Origin: Planktothrix paucivesiculata PCC 9631 | Lineage (GTDB): Bacteria; Cyanobacteriota; Cyanobacteriia; Cyanobacteriales; Microcoleaceae | Direction of reading: 5' to 3' | NCBI RefSeq assembly: GCF_900009265.2 | Contig: NZ_LR734998.1 | Span: forward strand, 16,241 to 80,240 | Length of the DNA stretch: 64,000 nucleotides | In this document: positions 35,589-44,463 of the stretch, piece after piece | Numbering within the stretch: position 1 is the first letter of the stretch | Layout of the letters: each line of letters opens with the position of its first letter | Translations under genes and position numbers: made by a program | Notes under the pieces: model-generated | Database searches by the model: none | What the model was told of the DNA's origin: nothing | What the model saw: the letters and a program-made list of their open reading frames with translations, nothing else

Positions 35589-36868
35589 CAGGACTTACGC
35601 AGTGACGCTATATGTAGCGTACTAAGGAGTTAGCGATCACTAACCCAAAAGAAATCTGGAAACGGAGAATAAGGAATGTTAAAATAGCATCAGAATCTAT
35701 GCCCAAAAATATGAGCATCAATTATCTATACTATTGCCAATATCTCCTGAGTAGCCAAATCAATTATACTCTAACCAACTTCGCTGAACATATTCAAGAG
35801 TTTAGCCATGATACAATTAATCGTTACTTGAATTCAGAAAACTTAACACCCGAAGTGATTTGGGAAAAAGTGCATTCAGAACTTCAGAGCCATCCCGAAG
35901 CTTGTTTAGTTTTTGATGATACGGTACTCGACAAAAGATTTTCCTCGAAAATTGAACTTGTCCGCCGTCAATATAGCGGCAATGAACATCGAGTGATTCG
36001 AGGAATTGGTTTAATAAGCTGTATTTATGTAAATCCTGAAACCGGATCCTATTCAGTGATTGATTATCGAATTTACGATCCAGATGGGGATGGTCACACC
36101 AAGCTAGATCATGTAGCAGATATGCTGAATGATGTCGTCTTTAAAAAAAAGATTCCTGTAGCGAAAGTGCTTATGGATAGTTGGTACGCAGCCCAAAAGC
36201 TAATGGCTTTGATTGATAATTTAGGGAAAATTTATTATGTTCCGCTCAAAAAAAACCGGCTGGTTGATGATACAGGAGGTCAAAAAAAATATCAGCCTAT
36301 TGAACAGTTAATTTGGTCTGAAATTGAAGAAAAACAGGGAAAGCTAATCAAAATAAATAAATTCCCTAGAGATAAAAAAGTTAAACTATTTCGGGTAACT
36401 GTTTCTGCCAACAGAACGGAATATGTAGCTACAAATGATTTAAATCAGTCTTCAATAGATGAAGTCATCTCTCAATGTAAACTGCGATGGAAAATTGAGG
36501 AATTTCACCGAGAAATTAAACAATTAACGGGGATAGAATCTTGCCAATGCCGTAAAGCGAGTATTCAAAAAAACCACATTGCTTGCGCTTTATTAGTTTG
36601 GGTTTTTCTGACTCGTATGGCTAAGAAAGTTTCTCAAACTGTCTATCAGTTAAAAGCTAGTTTGTTAGCAGATTACCTGAGCCAAGAGCTTAAACATCCC
36701 TCTCTCAAGCTTTCTTTTATTTAGTTTACTTATCAATTCAAACACAGATTAATTCTCTTTTTATAAGCGCGCTCGCGTAGCGTGCCGGACGCATATCGCC
36801 CTTCTGTCTGAATCAAGCGATCGCCTGATCCTGAATGCGCTATATATAGCGTCCTTGCGTAAGTCCTG
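35589..36868 (+). mobile_element. IS4-superfamily element (inner copy), apparently intact, 1280 bp
   Basis: The ends are CAGGACTTACGCAGTG (35589) and CCTTGCGTAAGTCCTG (ending 36868). It lies in opposite orientation inside the outer copy, just upstream of the latter's transposase, with a 5-bp target duplication TCTCC at 35584-35588 and 36869-36873. Both ends carry subterminal palindromes (GCTATATGTAGC; GCTATATATAGC). Family placement rests on the transposase and is tentative at subgroup level (IS701-like). Confidence 0.92.
35699..36724 (+). CDS. DDE transposase, IS4-superfamily (IS701-like)
   Basis: This is a 341-residue transposase for the element around it. Catalytic residues are the first Asp in LVFDDTVLDKRF, the second in VAKVLMDSWYAAQ and Glu in WKIEEFHREIKQLTG, with the YREK-like spacing of IS4-type enzymes. 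After the Glu comes CQCRKASIQKNHIACALLVW, a helix-rich end common to IS701-like proteins. The frame is complete. The start could be ATG 35699 or ATG 35711 (MSINYLYYC). Recent activity is supported by perfect ends and clean target duplications. Confidence 0.88.
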   Translation: MPKNMSINYLYYCQYLLSSQINYTLTNFAEHIQEFSHDTINRYLNSENLTPEVIWEKVHSELQSHPEACLVFDDTVLDKRFSSKIELVRRQYSGNEHRVIRGIGLISCIYVNPETGSYSVIDYRIYDPDGDGHTKLDHVADMLNDVVFKKKIPVAKVLMDSWYAAQKLMALIDNLGKIYYVPLKKNRLVDDTGGQKKYQPIEQLIWSEIEEKQGKLIKINKFPRDKKVKLFRVTVSANRTEYVATNDLNQSSIDEVISQCKLRWKIEEFHREIKQLTGIESCQCRKASIQKNHIACALLVWVFLTRMAKKVSQTVYQLKASLLADYLSQELKHPSLKLSFI

Positions 36869-36950
36869 TCTCCGTTTCCAGATTTCTTTTGGGTTAGCGA
36901 TCGCTAACTCCTTAGTACGCTACATATAGCGTCACTGCGTAAGTCCTGTA

Positions 36951-37006
36951 CCCATTACCCATTACCCATTACCCATTACCCATTACCCATTACCCATTAC
37001 CCATTA
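36951..37006. repeat. Heptamer tandem repeat, (CCCATTA)8
   Basis: Eight exact copies of CCCATTA end 21 bp before the start of the CBS-GAF kinase. The outer IS copy is inserted directly at the array edge, so its target duplication TACCC is part of the repeat. Copy number may vary between strains and sits where it could affect expression of the downstream gene. Confidence 0.95.
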
Positions 37007-37027
37007 CCTACCCCAAATCTTAATTTT

Positions 37028-40000
37028 ATGTCTAGTGATTCTGATAATTTGTTTATTTCTCCTTTACAAAAGGCTATCACTACTGATCCATTGACCGTGA
37101 TGCCAGAAACAATATTAAGTGAGGCGATCGCAATTTTCAACCAATCTCAAACCACCTGTTTATTAACTCCCAATTCCTTAGCCATAAATCAGGGGAAAAC
37201 CTGTCTAATTGTTACCGTAGATCACCGACCCATAGGAATATTAACCCATCGGGACATTGTGCGTTTAATTGCTCAACAAGTTGATCTCAAAAGTTTGACC
37301 GTCAGGGAAGTTATGACTCAACCAGTAATTACCCTGCAACAAACAGAATTTAGCCATTTAAGCACAACTTTAAACCTACTCCAAAAGCATAAAGTTCGCC
37401 ATTTACCCTTAGTTAATCCCGATGGTAAATTAGTCGGTTTACTCACCCATCGAGATTTAAAAAATGCCCTAGAACCTACGGATTTATTAAAACTACGAAC
37501 CATTGAGGAGGTAATGACTTCCAAGGTTGTACAAGCACCTGTTAATATTTCCCTCTTAAAATTGGCTGAGTTAATCAATTCTGCCCAGGTGAGTTGTGTG
37601 GTTTTAGTTGAGGAAAAAATCTGCAATCAACAGCCATTAAAAATTCCCATGGGTTTACTAACGGAAGGAGATATTATCAAGTTTCAAGCATTAGGTTTAG
37701 ATTGGAACCTAGAAGCCAAAAGCTTCATGAGCACCCCCGTCTTTTGCCTAAAGCCCAATGATACATTATTAGCGGCTCATCTGTTAATGCAGAAACACCA
37801 TATTAATCGAATACCGATTGTTGACGATCGCGGGGAACTCAGAGGAATTATTACTCCGACGAGCATTTTGCAAGGAATTAACCCGATTGATTTATTAGAA
37901 TTAGTGAATGTATTGCGACAAAAAGTTAATAATTTAGAAGTCCAAAAACTACAATTACTTCAAAGTCAAAATACTAAACTTGAAGAAAAAATTCAAGAAC
38001 GAACAAATGCTTTAAAACGGGCTAATCAAAAATTGAAAGATGAGATTCAAGAACGAAATTTGATCGAAGCTAAAATGGCTTTACAGGCTTCTCTTTTAGA
38101 TCAGGTACAGAATGCTATTATTGCCACGGATTTAGAAGGAATAATAATTTATTGGAATCAATATGCTCAAACTTTATATCAGTGGACAGCAAAAGAAGCC
38201 CTAGGTAATAATATTATTAATTTTTTTGTTCCTCTGGATCAACAGGATTTAGCCGAGGAAATTGTTTATGAAGTTATCAACAAAGGATATTGGGAAGGAG
38301 AATTTACCACCTCGCGTAAAGATGGTAGCACTTTACCGATTCATGTTTTTGATACTTTAATTCGAGATCAAGCGGGAAATCCCATCGGTTTAGTCGGGAT
38401 TAGTTTTGATATTAGCGAACGCAAAAAAGCAGAACAGCAATTACACCAACGAGTTCAAAGGGAACGGCTATTTTACCAAACCGCCCTGCATATTCGTCAA
38501 TCTCTGAATTTAACCGATATTCTGAATAATGCCGTGGTTGATATTCGGACAATTCTCAATTGTGATCGGGTTTTAGTCTATGAATTTGATTCTACATTTA
38601 ATGGAACAATTGTGGCGGAATCGGTGGGAGAGGGCTGGACTTCCTGCTTAGGAATGTATTTGGAAGATATTTGTTTTAAAGCCGGAGGTGCTTTGGATTA
38701 TTTGCAAGGTAAAAAAATTGCTATTAATAATATTCAAACAGCAAATTTATCAGAATGTCATGAACAATTATTAACTCGACTTCAGGTTAAATCTAATTTA
38801 GTTGTGCCGATTTTAATTCAAGATCAGAATCGAGAAAATGGAAATTTTATTTGGGGATTGTTAATCGCACATCAATGTTCTTCTCCTCGCAATTGGCAGC
38901 CCAGTGAATTAGAATTATTAGATGAAATTGCGGTGCAATTGTCAATTGGTATTCAACAATCCCAACTTTATCAAACGGCGGAAATGGAAATCAAAGAACG
39001 ACAAAAAATTGAACATAAGTTAAGAATTCTGAATCAACAATTAGAAACTAGAATTTTAGATCGAACTGCTAAATTAGAACGTCAAGAACGCAAATCCCGT
39101 TTATTTGCCGAAATCGCTTTAAAAATTCGTCAATCTTTAGATATTGACCAAATTTTACAAACTACTGTAACCGAAGTTCAAAATATTTTAGGGTGCGATC
39201 GCGTGTTAATTTATCGAGTCTTTGACAATGGAACAGGAAAGACGATCGCAGAAAGTGTATTACCCGGATGGAATTCCATTCTCAATGTTGACTTTCCCGA
39301 AGAAGTTTTTCCCCTAGAATATCAACAACTTTATTCTAATAGAACTGTAAAAGCTATTGCAGATATCTACCAAACCTATCAAGAGACTACTCCCTGTTTA
39401 GTTGAATTTTTACAAGAATGGAAGATTAAAGCTAAATTGATTGTTCCGATTATTCAAAATAATATTTTTTGGGGATTTATGATTGCCCATCACTGTGTTT
39501 CTCCTCGAAAATGGACGGATTTTGAGATTGAACTGATGCGAGAAATTGCCGATCAAGTGGGTGTGGCTTTAGAACAAGCTCAATTAGTAGAAACCCTGCG
39601 GGAAAGAGAACAATTTATTGAAAGTATTGCCGATAGTAGTCCTAATATTTTATATCTCTACGATGTAGAGCAGAATCGCAGTATTTATAATAGCCGATCC
39701 TTAACGAACATTTTAGGATATACCTCGCTAGAATTATCTATAATGGGGGATAACTTTTCAATGCTTTTTCATCCTGATGATCAAGAAACAGTCATTAAAC
39801 ACCTAGAAGAAACCGCTCAAATGAGTGATCGAGAGATTAGTTACGTGGAATATCGCATCCAGCATAAAAATAAGGAATGGTTATGGTTTTCCAGTCATGC
39901 TACTGTGTTTAAACGAGATTCATCAGGAAACACCCAACAAATTTTAGGCGTGGCTCAAAATATTAGCGATCGCAAACAGGCTGAAGATAATCTTAAACGT

Positions 40001-41581
40001 CAGTTAGCGGCTGTAGAGGCTTCTATTGATGGAATTTCTATTTTAAAAAATGAAGAATATATTTATGTGAATAATGCCCACTTAAAACTATTTGGTTATA
40101 GTAGTCCCGAAGAATTATTAACTAAAAATTGGCGAGTCCTTTATACTTTGGAGGTAGTAAAATGGTTTGAAAAAGATATATTTCCCCTGTTAAAACAACA
40201 AAAATTCTGGCGGGGAGAAACCATCGGTTTAAGAAAAGATGGTACAACTTTTAATCAAGAGGTTTCCTTTACCGTCACCGAAGATGGGGATTATATTTGT
40301 ATTTCTCAAGATATTAGTGAACGCCAAGCTGCCCTACACGAACGCCAACAAGCTGAAATTCAACTGCGTCAAACCAATGAACAATTGGCGATCGCCAACG
40401 CCGAACTTGCTCGGGCTTCCCGTCTGAAAGATGAATTTCTAGCAAATATGAGCCACGAACTCAGGACGCCCCTGAACTCAATTTTAGGAATGTCAGAAGT
40501 CCTACAAGAACAAACCTTTGGAGAACTCAATGAACAACAAAATCAAGCCCTAAAGCTAATTTATAGAAATGGAAAATACCTACTCGAACTAATTAACGAT
40601 ATTCTCGATCTCTCCAAAATTGAAGCCGGAAAATTAGACCTAGAATGCTCTCCCGTTTCTGTGAATGAACTCTGTCAACACAGTTTAAGTTTTGTCAAAC
40701 AACAGGCTCACCAAAAAAATATTCGCCTCAGTTATCAGATTGAAGATGTCACCGAAGCCCTGAATGTAGATGAACGTCGCATCCGTCAAGTTTTAATTAA
40801 TTTGCTCAATAATGCGGTAAAATTTACCTCTGAGGGTGGGAGGGTGCGCCTGGAAGTCAGAGGAGATATCGATGAAAAAAGGGTGTGTTTTTCCGTCATT
40901 GATAATGGAATTGGTATTGCTCTCGAAGATCAAGCCCGATTATTTCAAGTGTTTGTACAAATTGATAGCCGTTTATCCCGACGTTATGAAGGCACAGGTT
41001 TAGGATTAGTTTTAGTTAAAAAACTCGTGGAAATGCACGGCGGGACGGTTACCCTTGACAGTCAACCCGGAAAAGGCAGTTGCTTTACCGTCGCCCTCCC
41101 TTGGAATCCTGGGAGAGAATTGCCGACGCTGACTCCAGCGAAACTTTTAGACAGATCAGCCTGGTCGGGGAACACCCCTCGACAATCAAAACGTCCTTTA
41201 ATTTTGCTGGCTGAAGACAATCCCGACAATATTCAAACCCTGCTTAACTACCTACAGGCGAAGGGATTTGATCTCGAAGTCGCCAAAAATGGGATCGAAG
41301 CAGTTCAAAAAGCGGTTAGTCTGCATCCAGATTTGATTTTAATGGATATTTCCATGCCAGAAATGGACGGCTTGGAAGCCATGCGCCAGATTCGGGCTAA
41401 CCCACAACGGGCTACCCTACCCATCATTGCCCTCACTGCTTTTGCAATGGCTGGGGACAGGGAAAAATGTTTAGCAGCCGGAGCGAATGAATATCTGGCT
41501 AAACCCGTACAAATTCGGCAGTTAGTTCAGTTAATTCAGAGTTTTCTGTGGGAAAATCAGAGGAATAATCATGAACAATAG
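37028..41581 (+). CDS. CBS-PAS-GAF hybrid kinase with cyanobacteriochrome-like GAF
   Basis: This is a soluble 1517-residue hybrid sensor kinase. Four CBS motifs (about 10-290; each ends like GILTHRDIVRL) usually bind adenine nucleotides. Then come coiled coil, PAS (about 350-465), GAF1 (480-645), GAF2 (690-850), two PAS domains (860-1110), HisKA with [16 protein letters not shown], ATPase (VIDNGIGI, GTGLGLVLVK) and a receiver with Asp in LILMDISMPEMDG. GAF1 has the marks of a bilin-binding cyanobacteriochrome: the motif Asp547-Ile-Cys549-Phe, canonical Cys577-His578 and the following LQVKSNLVVPIL. The 28-residue spacing of the two cysteines equals that of TePixJ (Cys494/Cys522). GAF2 keeps a Cys (790) followed by Leu. 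Bilin binding is inferred. It overlaps the binding-protein gene by 11 bp. Confidence 0.93.
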   Translation: MSSDSDNLFISPLQKAITTDPLTVMPETILSEAIAIFNQSQTTCLLTPNSLAINQGKTCLIVTVDHRPIGILTHRDIVRLIAQQVDLKSLTVREVMTQPVITLQQTEFSHLSTTLNLLQKHKVRHLPLVNPDGKLVGLLTHRDLKNALEPTDLLKLRTIEEVMTSKVVQAPVNISLLKLAELINSAQVSCVVLVEEKICNQQPLKIPMGLLTEGDIIKFQALGLDWNLEAKSFMSTPVFCLKPNDTLLAAHLLMQKHHINRIPIVDDRGELRGIITPTSILQGINPIDLLELVNVLRQKVNNLEVQKLQLLQSQNTKLEEKIQERTNALKRANQKLKDEIQERNLIEAKMALQASLLDQVQNAIIATDLEGIIIYWNQYAQTLYQWTAKEALGNNIINFFVPLDQQDLAEEIVYEVINKGYWEGEFTTSRKDGSTLPIHVFDTLIRDQAGNPIGLVGISFDISERKKAEQQLHQRVQRERLFYQTALHIRQSLNLTDILNNAVVDIRTILNCDRVLVYEFDSTFNGTIVAESVGEGWTSCLGMYLEDICFKAGGALDYLQGKKIAINNIQTANLSECHEQLLTRLQVKSNLVVPILIQDQNRENGNFIWGLLIAHQCSSPRNWQPSELELLDEIAVQLSIGIQQSQLYQTAEMEIKERQKIEHKLRILNQQLETRILDRTAKLERQERKSRLFAEIALKIRQSLDIDQILQTTVTEVQNILGCDRVLIYRVFDNGTGKTIAESVLPGWNSILNVDFPEEVFPLEYQQLYSNRTVKAIADIYQTYQETTPCLVEFLQEWKIKAKLIVPIIQNNIFWGFMIAHHCVSPRKWTDFEIELMREIADQVGVALEQAQLVETLREREQFIESIADSSPNILYLYDVEQNRSIYNSRSLTNILGYTSLELSIMGDNFSMLFHPDDQETVIKHLEETAQMSDREISYVEYRIQHKNKEWLWFSSHATVFKRDSSGNTQQILGVAQNISDRKQAEDNLKRQLAAVEASIDGISILKNEEYIYVNNAHLKLFGYSSPEELLTKNWRVLYTLEVVKWFEKDIFPLLKQQKFWRGETIGLRKDGTTFNQEVSFTVTEDGDYICISQDISERQAALHERQQAEIQLRQTNEQLAIANAELARASRLKDEFLANMSHELRTPLNSILGMSEVLQEQTFGELNEQQNQALKLIYRNGKYLLELINDILDLSKIEAGKLDLECSPVSVNELCQHSLSFVKQQAHQKNIRLSYQIEDVTEALNVDERRIRQVLINLLNNAVKFTSEGGRVRLEVRGDIDEKRVCFSVIDNGIGIALEDQARLFQVFVQIDSRLSRRYEGTGLGLVLVKKLVEMHGGTVTLDSQPGKGSCFTVALPWNPGRELPTLTPAKLLDRSAWSGNTPRQSKRPLILLAEDNPDNIQTLLNYLQAKGFDLEVAKNGIEAVQKAVSLHPDLILMDISMPEMDGLEAMRQIRANPQRATLPIIALTAFAMAGDREKCLAAGANEYLAKPVQIRQLVQLIQSFLWENQRNNHEQ

Positions 41582-42575
41582 TAGAATTCCAGCCAAAAAA
41601 TCCCGTAAATTGATTCATTTTTTTTCGTTGGGAATGTTAATCTGTATCGGTTTAGGAATATTAGTTAGTTGTTTTGAGCAACCGACAATACCCCTGCTTG
41701 TAGGCGTTAATAATTGGCCGGGTTTCGCCCCTTTATATTTAGCCGAGGAGTTGGGTTACTATCAAAATACTTCGATTGATATTGTTGATTATCCCTCTAC
41801 AACGGAAGTTAGTAACGCGCTGCGTAGTGGGAATTTACAAGCAGGAGGGATGAGCATTGATGAAAACTTAATCCTGGCGGAAACCTTTCCAGAGGTTAGG
41901 GCAATTATGTTGATAGATGTATCCAATGGTGCAGATGTAATTATCGGGAAACCGGAGTTACAAACCCTAGCAGATATTAAAGGAAAAAAAGTCGGGGTGG
42001 AAAACACCGCATTAGGGGCTTATATACTGAGTCGGGCACTTGATAAAGCCGGACTTTCTCTACAGGATATTACTGTGGTTTCCCTGGATTTCTCGGAACA
42101 TGAAGCTGGGTTTAAACAGGGTGAAGTTGATGCCGTTGTTACCTTTGAACCGGTTCGGTCTAATTTACTGGCAACTGGTGCTAAAGTCTTATTTGATACC
42201 ACCAAAATACCGGGGGAAGTAGTGGATGTGTTGGTGGTACGTCAGGATACCTTAGAAACTCAATCTAAGGATTTAGAGCAGTTAGTGCGGGGCTGGTTTA
42301 TGGCATTAGATTATTTAAAAAAAGAACCGGAAAATGCGGCTAAAATTATGGCAAGACGGGGAGGAATCACAGCGAAGGAATTTTTGGATTCTCTCAAATT
42401 ACTGAGTTTTTTTACACCCACAGAAAATCAAAAACTTCTCTCGCAAACCGATCCGAGTATGGTTAATTCTGCTAATAAATTATCTAAATTAATGCAGGAA
42501 AAGAAACTACTACAATCAAATATAGATTTTTCCTCATTATTAGATGCTCGTTTTTTCACTCAATTGAATCAGTAA
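41571..42575 (+). CDS. Periplasmic substrate-binding lipoprotein (NMT1/SsuA-like), orphan
   Basis: This 334-residue protein has a basic N-terminus, a hydrophobic segment and lipobox LVSC (Cys near residue 37), so it should be a lipoprotein facing the periplasm. The body is a type-II binding protein of the NMT1/SsuA/TauA-like group: VGVNNWPGFAPLYLAEELGY, then LADIKGKKVGVENTALGAYI and VDAVVTFEPVRSNLLATGAK. Relatives bind sulfonates, nitrate/cyanate, riboflavin or thiamine precursors; the ligand here is open. No ABC permease or ATPase gene is adjacent. Its gene overlaps the upstream CBS-GAF kinase by 11 bp and is followed by a membrane kinase, so a sensory role is more likely than transport. Confidence 0.88.
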   Translation: MNNSRIPAKKSRKLIHFFSLGMLICIGLGILVSCFEQPTIPLLVGVNNWPGFAPLYLAEELGYYQNTSIDIVDYPSTTEVSNALRSGNLQAGGMSIDENLILAETFPEVRAIMLIDVSNGADVIIGKPELQTLADIKGKKVGVENTALGAYILSRALDKAGLSLQDITVVSLDFSEHEAGFKQGEVDAVVTFEPVRSNLLATGAKVLFDTTKIPGEVVDVLVVRQDTLETQSKDLEQLVRGWFMALDYLKKEPENAAKIMARRGGITAKEFLDSLKLLSFFTPTENQKLLSQTDPSMVNSANKLSKLMQEKKLLQSNIDFSSLLDARFFTQLNQ

Positions 42576-42578
42576 TAA

Positions 42579-42720
42579 TCAGTCATCAGTCATCAGTCAT
42601 CAGTTATCAGTGTAAGAGTTAATACCATTACCCATTACCCTGTTACTGAGCGAAGTCGAAGTATTACCCATTACCCATTACCCATTACCCATTACCCATT
42701 CCTAATTCCCATTCCTAATT
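42579..42720. repeat. Composite heptamer repeats (TCAGTCA then CCCATTA type)
   Basis: Three exact and one variant TCAGTCA units (42579-42606) are followed by CCCATTA-type units up to about 42700, interrupted by TTACTGAGCGAAGTCGAA (42643-42660), then TTCCCATTCCTAA-like units. The block fills the 164-bp gap between the binding-protein and membrane-kinase genes. Confidence 0.88.
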
Positions 42721-42739
42721 CCCCCTAAACCTCGAATCC

Positions 42740-44428
42740 ATGAAACGTTTTGCTTTTAGTCTACCTCTGCGCGTCACTATTCCCAGTTTACTTCTATTTT
42801 TAAGTAGTGGACTAGGTTTATATAGTTTTATAACAGAAGTAAACGCAACCTACAAACGTCAGGAAAACAGAGTTGTAGAACAGGCAGATTTTTATAGTGA
42901 AAAAACTGTTGGCCTCTTAGAATTTATTTTACGGCGAGTTAACATAGATAATAAAAGTTTAGATGGGGCAAAGTTGGTGATTGGTGAAACGGGAGAAGAA
43001 CCTAACTTACAATTATCAGCTTTCCTAGATGAAAATAATATTGTTATTTTTTCCAATTACTATCAATTACAACAAAAACCCATAATTAATACAAGTTTTT
43101 CCTATCTTTACCCCCAGATTCAACAGGCTAAACAAACCAAAGTTACAGAAAAAGTTTGGTCAGATAATCGGCAAATTTTAAAGGTGATTACCCCCGTCAT
43201 ACTTCCCCCAAAACCCAATCAATTGCGTCCTCAAGTGGGAACCCTACTCTCAATTTATGATCTAACTCAAACCAAAAAACAAGCCTATCAAGATGCCTTA
43301 AACCGTTCTTTACAAATGAATGCAGTGGTGCTAATTATTTGTTTATTGGTGTGGTTATTTTTTGAAATGACCTTAACCAAAAGAGTCTCGAGGTTGGTAT
43401 TAGTGAGCCAGAATTTAGCTCAGGGAGATTTAAGCGATCGCAGCCGCCTAGAAGGGTCAGATGAATTAGCTCAAATTTCTATAGCATTTGATCAAATGGC
43501 CGAAAAAATTGAACAGGATACCTATAGTTTACAGGAATCTCAAATCGAATTGCAACAAAAAGCCACCGAATTAGAAAAAACTCTCACCCAACTCAAACAA
43601 ACCCAAACCCAATTATTACAAAGCGAAAAAATGTCAAGTTTGGGTCAATTAGTTGCCGGAATTGCCCATGAAATTAATAATCCGGTGAGTTTTATTTTTG
43701 GAAATATCACCTATGCCAAAGAATATACAGATAGCCTACTCCATTTAATTTCCTTATATCAAACCCATTATCCCCAACCTGTCCCCGAAATTCAAACCGA
43801 AATTGATGAATTAGACTTAGAATTTATCACCTCAGACCTCCAGAAAATGTTCAATTCTATGCTAACCGGAAGTCAAAGAATTTCCGATATTGTCCTATCC
43901 TTGCGTTCATTTTCCCGTTTAGATGAAGCGGATATTAAAACCATAGATTTACATGAAAATCTTGATAACACCTTGATGATTTTAAAGCATCGTCTCAAAG
44001 CCCAAGCGTCTCGACCAAAAATTAAAATTGTCAAAAATTATGGCAATATTCCCTTAATTCATTGCTATGTCGGTCAACTGAATCAAGTGTTTATGAATAT
44101 TTTTATTAATGCCATTGATGCCCTAGAAACAGTCCAACAAAACAGCCCACCCCAAATTTCCATCCATACGGATATTGTCACCGATTCCCAACCAAAAAAA
44201 TGGGTACAAATTCAAATTTCTGATAATGGCTCAGGCATGGCTGAAACCGTTCGGAGTCGAATTTTTGAACCCTTTTTTACCACCAAACCCGTTGGTCGCG
44301 GGACAGGCATGGGTTTAGCCATCAGTTATCAAATTATTGTCGAAAAACATCAAGGTCAACTGCTGTGTACCTCTACACCTGGAGAAGGGAGTACCTTTAT
44401 CATTACCTTACCCATTCGTAATTCGTAA
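42740..44428 (+). CDS. Membrane histidine kinase with extracytoplasmic sensor and HAMP
   Basis: This 562-residue kinase has a first helix at about 11-31 (VTIPSLLLFLSSGLGLYSF), an extracytoplasmic domain of about 165 residues with no family I recognise, a second helix (MNAVVLIICLLVWLFFEMTL), HAMP, a coiled coil (SQIELQQKATELEKTLTQLK), HisKA with LVAGIAHEINNPVSFIFGN and an ATPase domain with ISDNGSGMAE, FEPFFTTKPVGRGTGMGL. No receiver is attached. The preceding gene encodes a periplasmic binding lipoprotein, which could present its ligand to this sensor domain as in LuxP/LuxQ-type pairs. The stop codon lies within the heptamer repeat at 44414, which also codes the last residues IRNS. Closely similar kinase cores are encoded at 48569 and 55827. 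Confidence 0.94.
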   Translation: MKRFAFSLPLRVTIPSLLLFLSSGLGLYSFITEVNATYKRQENRVVEQADFYSEKTVGLLEFILRRVNIDNKSLDGAKLVIGETGEEPNLQLSAFLDENNIVIFSNYYQLQQKPIINTSFSYLYPQIQQAKQTKVTEKVWSDNRQILKVITPVILPPKPNQLRPQVGTLLSIYDLTQTKKQAYQDALNRSLQMNAVVLIICLLVWLFFEMTLTKRVSRLVLVSQNLAQGDLSDRSRLEGSDELAQISIAFDQMAEKIEQDTYSLQESQIELQQKATELEKTLTQLKQTQTQLLQSEKMSSLGQLVAGIAHEINNPVSFIFGNITYAKEYTDSLLHLISLYQTHYPQPVPEIQTEIDELDLEFITSDLQKMFNSMLTGSQRISDIVLSLRSFSRLDEADIKTIDLHENLDNTLMILKHRLKAQASRPKIKIVKNYGNIPLIHCYVGQLNQVFMNIFINAIDALETVQQNSPPQISIHTDIVTDSQPKKWVQIQISDNGSGMAETVRSRIFEPFFTTKPVGRGTGMGLAISYQIIVEKHQGQLLCTSTPGEGSTFIITLPIRNS

Positions 44429-44455
44429 TTCGTAATTCGTAATTCGTAATTCGTA
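44414..44455. repeat. Heptamer tandem repeat, (ATTCGTA)6
   Basis: Six exact units overlap the 3' end of the upstream kinase gene. The first units encode Ile-Arg-Asn-Ser-stop, so the reading frame terminates inside the array. The unit is the complement of GAATTAC arrays at 10900 and 16081. Confidence 0.95.
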
Positions 44456-44463
44456 ATTACCTC

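Larger units (their letters stand above)
34593..36948 (-). mobile_element. IS4-superfamily element (outer copy), split by a nested copy of itself
   Basis: The outer ends are CAGGACTTACGCAAGG (34593) and ...CACTGCGTAAGTCCTG (ending 36948), with a 5-bp target duplication TACCC at 34588-34592 and 36949-36953. The left-end 80 bp lie at 36869-36948, cut off from the rest by the inner copy at 35589-36868. Without the insert and its duplication it is 1071 bp, 209 bp shorter than the inner copy because of a deletion in its transposase gene. Confidence 0.92.

Noticed and set aside
36951-37006. CRISPR-like look of the regular repeats
   Set aside because: The units are 7 bases with no spacers. They are tandem heptamer repeats, not a CRISPR array. 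No cas genes are in the window.
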